Shown here: one piece after another, positions 13,093 to 16,330 of the stretch
Layout of the letters: each line of letters begins with the position of its first letter
Numbering within the stretch: the first letter of the stretch is position 1
Assembly: GCA_900550005.1 (NCBI GenBank)
Contig: URQL01000017.1
Location: 1-16,330 of the forward strand
DNA length: 16,330 nt
Origin: an uncultured Erysipelotrichaceae bacterium
GTDB lineage: Bacteria; Bacillota_I; Bacilli_A; Erysipelotrichales; Coprobacillaceae
Direction: 5' to 3'
Translations under genes and position numbers: made by a program
The notes under the pieces: model-generated
What the model was told of the DNA's origin: nothing
Database searches by the model: none
The model's input: only the letters and a program-made list of their open reading frames with translations

Positions 13093-15745
13093 TTAGAATT
13101 CGACCGTGACTTCACGACGTCCTAATTGTTGTTCAACTTCAGCATTTAACTCTTTTAATCCCATACGACGAATAGATGATGAAATACTCATCGCAATACT
13201 TAATGTCATTTGTTCAAACATATAGAAAGCTTCTTCGGTATATTCACGTAATGGATCTTTTTGAGCATAAGCTCTTAAATAGATTCCATTTCTAAGTTTT
13301 GTCATGGCATCAATATGATTGATCCATGAATAATCAATAACTCCTAGTAAAATATTACGTTCATATTGGCATAGATCTTCTTTTGATAAATCCGTTCTAA
13401 AACGAGAACGATAACAACTAAAGACCACATTTGTTAAAACTTCTACAAGCTTATCTTTATCCCCTTTAACTTTATCGTTATTGGCACCTTTTAATACAGT
13501 AAATAACATGTATTTAGAACCAACTGCTTTTAATACTTTTTCTACATCGATCGTATCTGTCTTACCATTAGAAACCGTATTGGCTTGAACTTCTTGTTCG
13601 ATTGCTTGTTTAAACATCCCTTTAACAATATCTGATAAATCTTCTTCTGCCATGATCTTATCACGTTCTGAATACATGATTTCACGTTGTTGACGCATAG
13701 CAGGAACTCCCCAGATGAAATTGTTGATCACGTTGTTGACGCATAACATCATCGTATTGTAAAACTTGTTTACGGCTATCGAAGTTATTTCCTTCAACTC
13801 TTCTTTGTGCACTTTCAATTGATTTTGTAACTGTTTTATTATCAATCGCTTCATCCCCTAATAAAGCAACCATTGATTTTACTTTATCACTAGCAAAACG
13901 AGATAATAAATCATCTTCAAATGAAACAAAGAATTGAGAATATCCTGGATCTCCTTGACGTCCTGAACGCCCTCTTAATTGGTTATCAATACGACGAGAT
14001 TCATGACGTTCTGAACCAAGTACGGCTAATCCTCCTAATTCTTGAACTCCAGGTCCAAGTTTAATATCTGTACCACGTCCAGCCATGTTTGTGGCAATCG
14101 TAACAGCCCCTTTAACTCCAGCACGTTTGATAATTTCTGCTTCTTTTGAATGGTTTTTAGCATTTAATACATTATGACGAATTCCTCTTTCACGAAGCAT
14201 ACGACTGATTCTTTCACTTGTTTCAACAGCTACAGTACCAATCAAAATCGGTTGACCATAACTATGTCTTCTTTCTACTTCATCACATAAGGCATTAAAT
14301 TTAGCATGTGCAGTAGCAAAAACTAAATCATTGGCATCTTCACGAATAACAGGTTTATTTGTTGGAATTTCAATAACACGCATGTTATAGATTACACGGA
14401 ATTCTTCTTCTTCTGTTTTCGCTGTACCTGTCATACCTGCTAATTTATTGAATAATCTAAAGAAATTTTGGTAAGTAATACTTGCAAGAGTAACGGTTTC
14501 TTGTTTGATTGGCACCCCTTCTTTAGCTTCAATGGCTTGATGTAATCCATCAGAATAAGCACGTCCTGGCATAACACGACCAGTAAATTGATCAATAATC
14601 AAAACACTTGCATTTTCTAATGAATGGCTACCATCTTCTGTAGCTACCATGTATTCTACATCTCTTGTCATAGCATAGTTTGCTTTTAAAGCTTGATTGA
14701 TACGGTGAACAATATTGGTATTTTCAATATCGTATAAATTTCCTACTTTGAAATATTTTTCTGCACGTGTTACCCCATTTTCTGTTAAAGTAACAGTTTT
14801 TGTTGTTTCATCTACTTCATAGTCATCATCTTTTATTAAAGATTTAGCAAATGCATCCGCTTGTGTATAAATTTTAGCTGTATTCATTTGTCCACCAGAA
14901 ATAATTAATGGTGTACGAGCTTCATCAATTAAAATGGAGTCAACTTCATCAACTAATGCATAGTTAAGTGGTCTTAATACTTTTTGATCCATTGATTTAA
15001 CCATGTTATCACGTAAATAATCAAAACCTAATTCTGCATTTGTTGTATAAATAACATCGCAAGCGTGGATTTTTCTTTTTTCTTCTGCAGAAATACGACT
15101 TTTATTTAATCCAACACTTAATCCTAAGAAATTAAATACCTTACCATTTTCAGTAGCAGCGACTTCTGTTAAATAATCATTAACGGTAACGATGTGTACC
15201 CCTTTACCTGTTAAAGCATTTAAATAAATTGGAAAAATAGAAGTTAGTGTTTTACCTTCACCGGTTTTCATTTCAGCAATGTCCCCACGATGTAAAGCAA
15301 TAGCTCCCATCAATTGAACACGGAATGCATGTAAACCAAGTTTACGTAATGAAGCTTCTCTAACAACGGCATAAGCTTCAACTAATAGATCATCTAAAGT
15401 TTCCCCTTTAGCTAATCTTTCTTTAAATTCATCCGTTTTAGTCGCTAAATCTTCATCAGATAAAGTATGCATTTTTGGTTCTAAAGCGATGATTTGATCT
15501 GCTTGTTGTCCTAATTCTTTAAGTGTTTTATCTTCTTGATCGAAAATACGTCTAATTTTTTCAAAAAAACTGACTTTTTTCTTTTGTGCTGTTTTATTAA
15601 ATTCAACGGGTTCATCATGATGTGTGACAACATCTTCAAATGTTTCTACTTGAATTTCTTCTTGTGGTTGATCATTTAAATCAACAACTTCATAATCCTT
15701 TGTCTCGTTTAAATTATCTCCATCTTTACTTACTTTTAAAGCCAT
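13093..15745 (-). pseudogene. secA: SecA preprotein translocase ATPase, frame broken by a 46-bp insertion
   Basis: SecA drives secreted proteins through SecYEG. Seen: Walker A MKTGEGKT (159-166), DEVD/DEART region (about 266-276), MTGTAKTEEEEF, GRGTDIKLG, and QLRGRSGRQGDPG. The first frame stops at TGA 13684-13682 after QYDDVMRQQRDQQFHLGSS; the second resumes in the next frame with MRQQREIMYSERDKI. Removing 46 bases between the two copies of an 18-bp repeat (13682-13699, 13728-13745) joins them as QYDDVMRQQREIMYSERD, the family sequence, and gives about 868 residues. Odd also: an acidic N-terminal extension of about 57 residues before VSFFEKIRRIF, and no C-terminal zinc-binding CxCx8HC motif (it ends REVTVEF). 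Good AAAGGAG site before ATG 15745. prfB follows one base after the stop, the common Bacillota order. Confidence 0.93.
13682..13745 (-). repeat. 18-bp direct repeat pair bounding the secA insertion
   Basis: Identical 18-mers, TATGCGTCAACAACGTGA on the minus strand, at 13745-13728 and 13699-13682. They are separated by 28 unique bases (13727-13700), so the period is 46, not a multiple of three. Flanking bases differ on both sides. The secA zero-frame stop TGA is the last three bases of the second copy. Confidence 0.97.
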
Positions 15746-15778
15746 AAGTAAATCTCCTTTCCATAACTTTTCTTTTTT

Positions 15779-15787
15779 ATTATAACA
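15779..15787 (-). promoter_or_regulatory. Extended -10 promoter of secA-prfB
   Basis: Minus-strand TGTTATAAT (hexamer 15784-15779), just after the terminator of the upstream gene and about 33 bases before the secA ATG. The -35 region is T-rich without a clear TTGACA. Ribosome binding site AAAGGAG lies about 8 bases before ATG 15745. Confidence 0.55.
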
Positions 15788-15804
15788 AAAACAAATCTTA
15801 AATA

Positions 15805-15833
15805 AAAGAAAAAAGGTGACGAATCACCTTTTA
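15805..15833 (-). terminator. Rho-independent terminator after the NlpC/P60 gene
   Basis: Perfect 9-bp stem AAAAGGTGA (15811-15819) with TCACCTTTT (15824-15832) and a CGAA loop (TTCG on the transcribed minus strand, a stable tetraloop). T6-C-T4 follows on the minus strand, directly after the stop codon of the gene at 15834. Confidence 0.88.
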
Positions 15834-16330
15834 TTAATATCTTACTGCTCCAGCGTAAGTTGATTGCCAATAAGCAGAGTTAATACTTGTAATTTGAACA
15901 CCTGTTGCAGGAGTACCCGCATGAATCATTTGTCCGTTACCAAGATAAATACCAACATGTCCTAAAGAACCAACTGTATTGAAGAATAATAAATCTCCAG
16001 GTTGTAAATCACTCTTAGCTACATAAGTTCCAACAGATTTTTGCTCTGCAGTTCCTCTTGGTAAAGTGATACCTATTTGTTTATATAAATAATAAGTAAG
16101 ACCTGTACAGTCGAAAGTAGTAGGACCTTCAGAACCTCTTACATATTTGCAACCTAATTTAGATTTGGCAACACTTACTATTTTCGATATTTTTTCACTT
16201 TTACTAGTAGAAGAATCATAATTAGAATCTTTTTCAGCATCTAATCCAGTTTGATTTTGTGATAAATAAGTTGTAGAAACATATCCATATGTATTGTTGT
16301 GTTTTACTTTTGCCCAACCAGTACTTGTAG
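15834..16330 (-). CDS. SH3b-NlpC/P60 cell-wall hydrolase, C-terminal part (5' end off window)
   Basis: About 165 residues visible, ending QSTYAGAVRY and TAA. N-terminal visible part GWAKVKHNNTYGYVSTTYLS resembles the end of a bacterial SH3 wall-binding domain. Then comes a Ser/Lys/Asp-rich linker, then a full NlpC/P60 domain: FDCTGLTYY (catalytic Cys), GHVGIYLGNG (His) and MIHAGTPATG. The usual FDCSG is FDCTG here. The last third closely resembles the hydrolase at 6363-7571 (QPGDLLFFNT, MIHAGTPATGV), but the architecture differs: SH3 instead of a coiled coil, so probably bound to the wall directly rather than controlled by FtsEX. It is in its own transcription unit ahead of secA, ending in the terminator at 15805-15833. 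Signal peptide and further SH3 copies would be off window. Confidence 0.88.
   Translation of the reverse strand, partial: TSTGWAKVKHNNTYGYVSTTYLSQNQTGLDAEKDSNYDSSTSKSEKISKIVSVAKSKLGCKYVRGSEGPTTFDCTGLTYYLYKQIGITLPRGTAEQKSVGTYVAKSDLQPGDLLFFNTVGSLGHVGIYLGNGQMIHAGTPATGVQITSINSAYWQSTYAGAVRY

Noticed and set aside
13093..13115. GTG at 13115 as the prfB start
   Set aside because: It adds MKSRSNSK, read from an alternative frame of the secA end, whereas MELFEIKNGLE from ATG 13091 matches the RF2 family start and follows the secA stop by one base.
13682..13745. Insertion sequence, MITE or intron in secA
   Set aside because: Only 46 bases, no terminal inverted repeats and no intron secondary structure or splice signals; the 18-bp repeat is far longer than normal target duplications.
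13682..13745. CRISPR-like repeat-spacer-repeat (18 bp repeat, 28 bp spacer)
   Set aside because: Only two copies, the repeat encodes conserved SecA residues, there is no array and no cas genes.

Overview
This is a low-G+C Bacillota-type window (AT-rich throughout, AAGGAGG-like ribosome binding sites, U-tailed hairpin terminators). Gene content and order (secA-prfB, ftsEX with secreted murein hydrolases, uvrB/uvrA) fit a Gram-positive fermenter. Protein style suggests the Erysipelotrichia/Coprobacillaceae side of the phylum, but that is an inference without a phylogeny. The window is gene-dense: no stretch over about 300 bases lacks a gene. I see no tRNA, rRNA, CRISPR array or insertion sequence.

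Layout, read right to left because most genes are on the minus strand. A partial SH3-NlpC/P60 cell-wall hydrolase (15834-16330) ends in a strong terminator. Then come secA and prfB (15745-11998), which form one transcription unit. Both are broken in this sequence: secA by a 46-bp insertion bounded by an 18-bp direct repeat, prfB by what looks like one missing A. A small plus-strand island, a MarR regulator plus a TauE/SafE permease (10764-11967), converges on prfB across a shared bidirectional terminator. It has its own promoter and a palindromic operator.

The next minus-strand operon is ftsE-ftsX followed by two tandem paralogous coiled-coil NlpC/P60 hydrolases (10558-6363), closed by a terminator. 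By analogy with FtsEX-CwlO and FtsEX-PcsB, FtsEX would gate these hydrolases across the membrane during growth or division. The last operon has its own promoter: a membrane-anchored S41 (CtpA/CtpB-like) protease with a peptidoglycan-binding domain, uvrB, a CCA-adding/HD nucleotidyltransferase, and uvrA. uvrA starts inside cca and runs off the left edge. UvrB and UvrA act together in nucleotide excision repair; cca sits between them, translationally coupled.

The point most worth a second look is the double disruption of two neighbouring housekeeping genes, secA and prfB, in an otherwise clean window. Sequencing or assembly error, recent mutation, decay of a second copy, and recoding (bypassing or -1 slippage) are all possible; error or recent mutation is the default. 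Other points are a conserved cysteine pair and docking-like motif in the two hydrolases, an RF2 gene without the usual programmed frameshift, an N-terminally extended SecA, and a cysteine-rich MarR beside a TauE permease.
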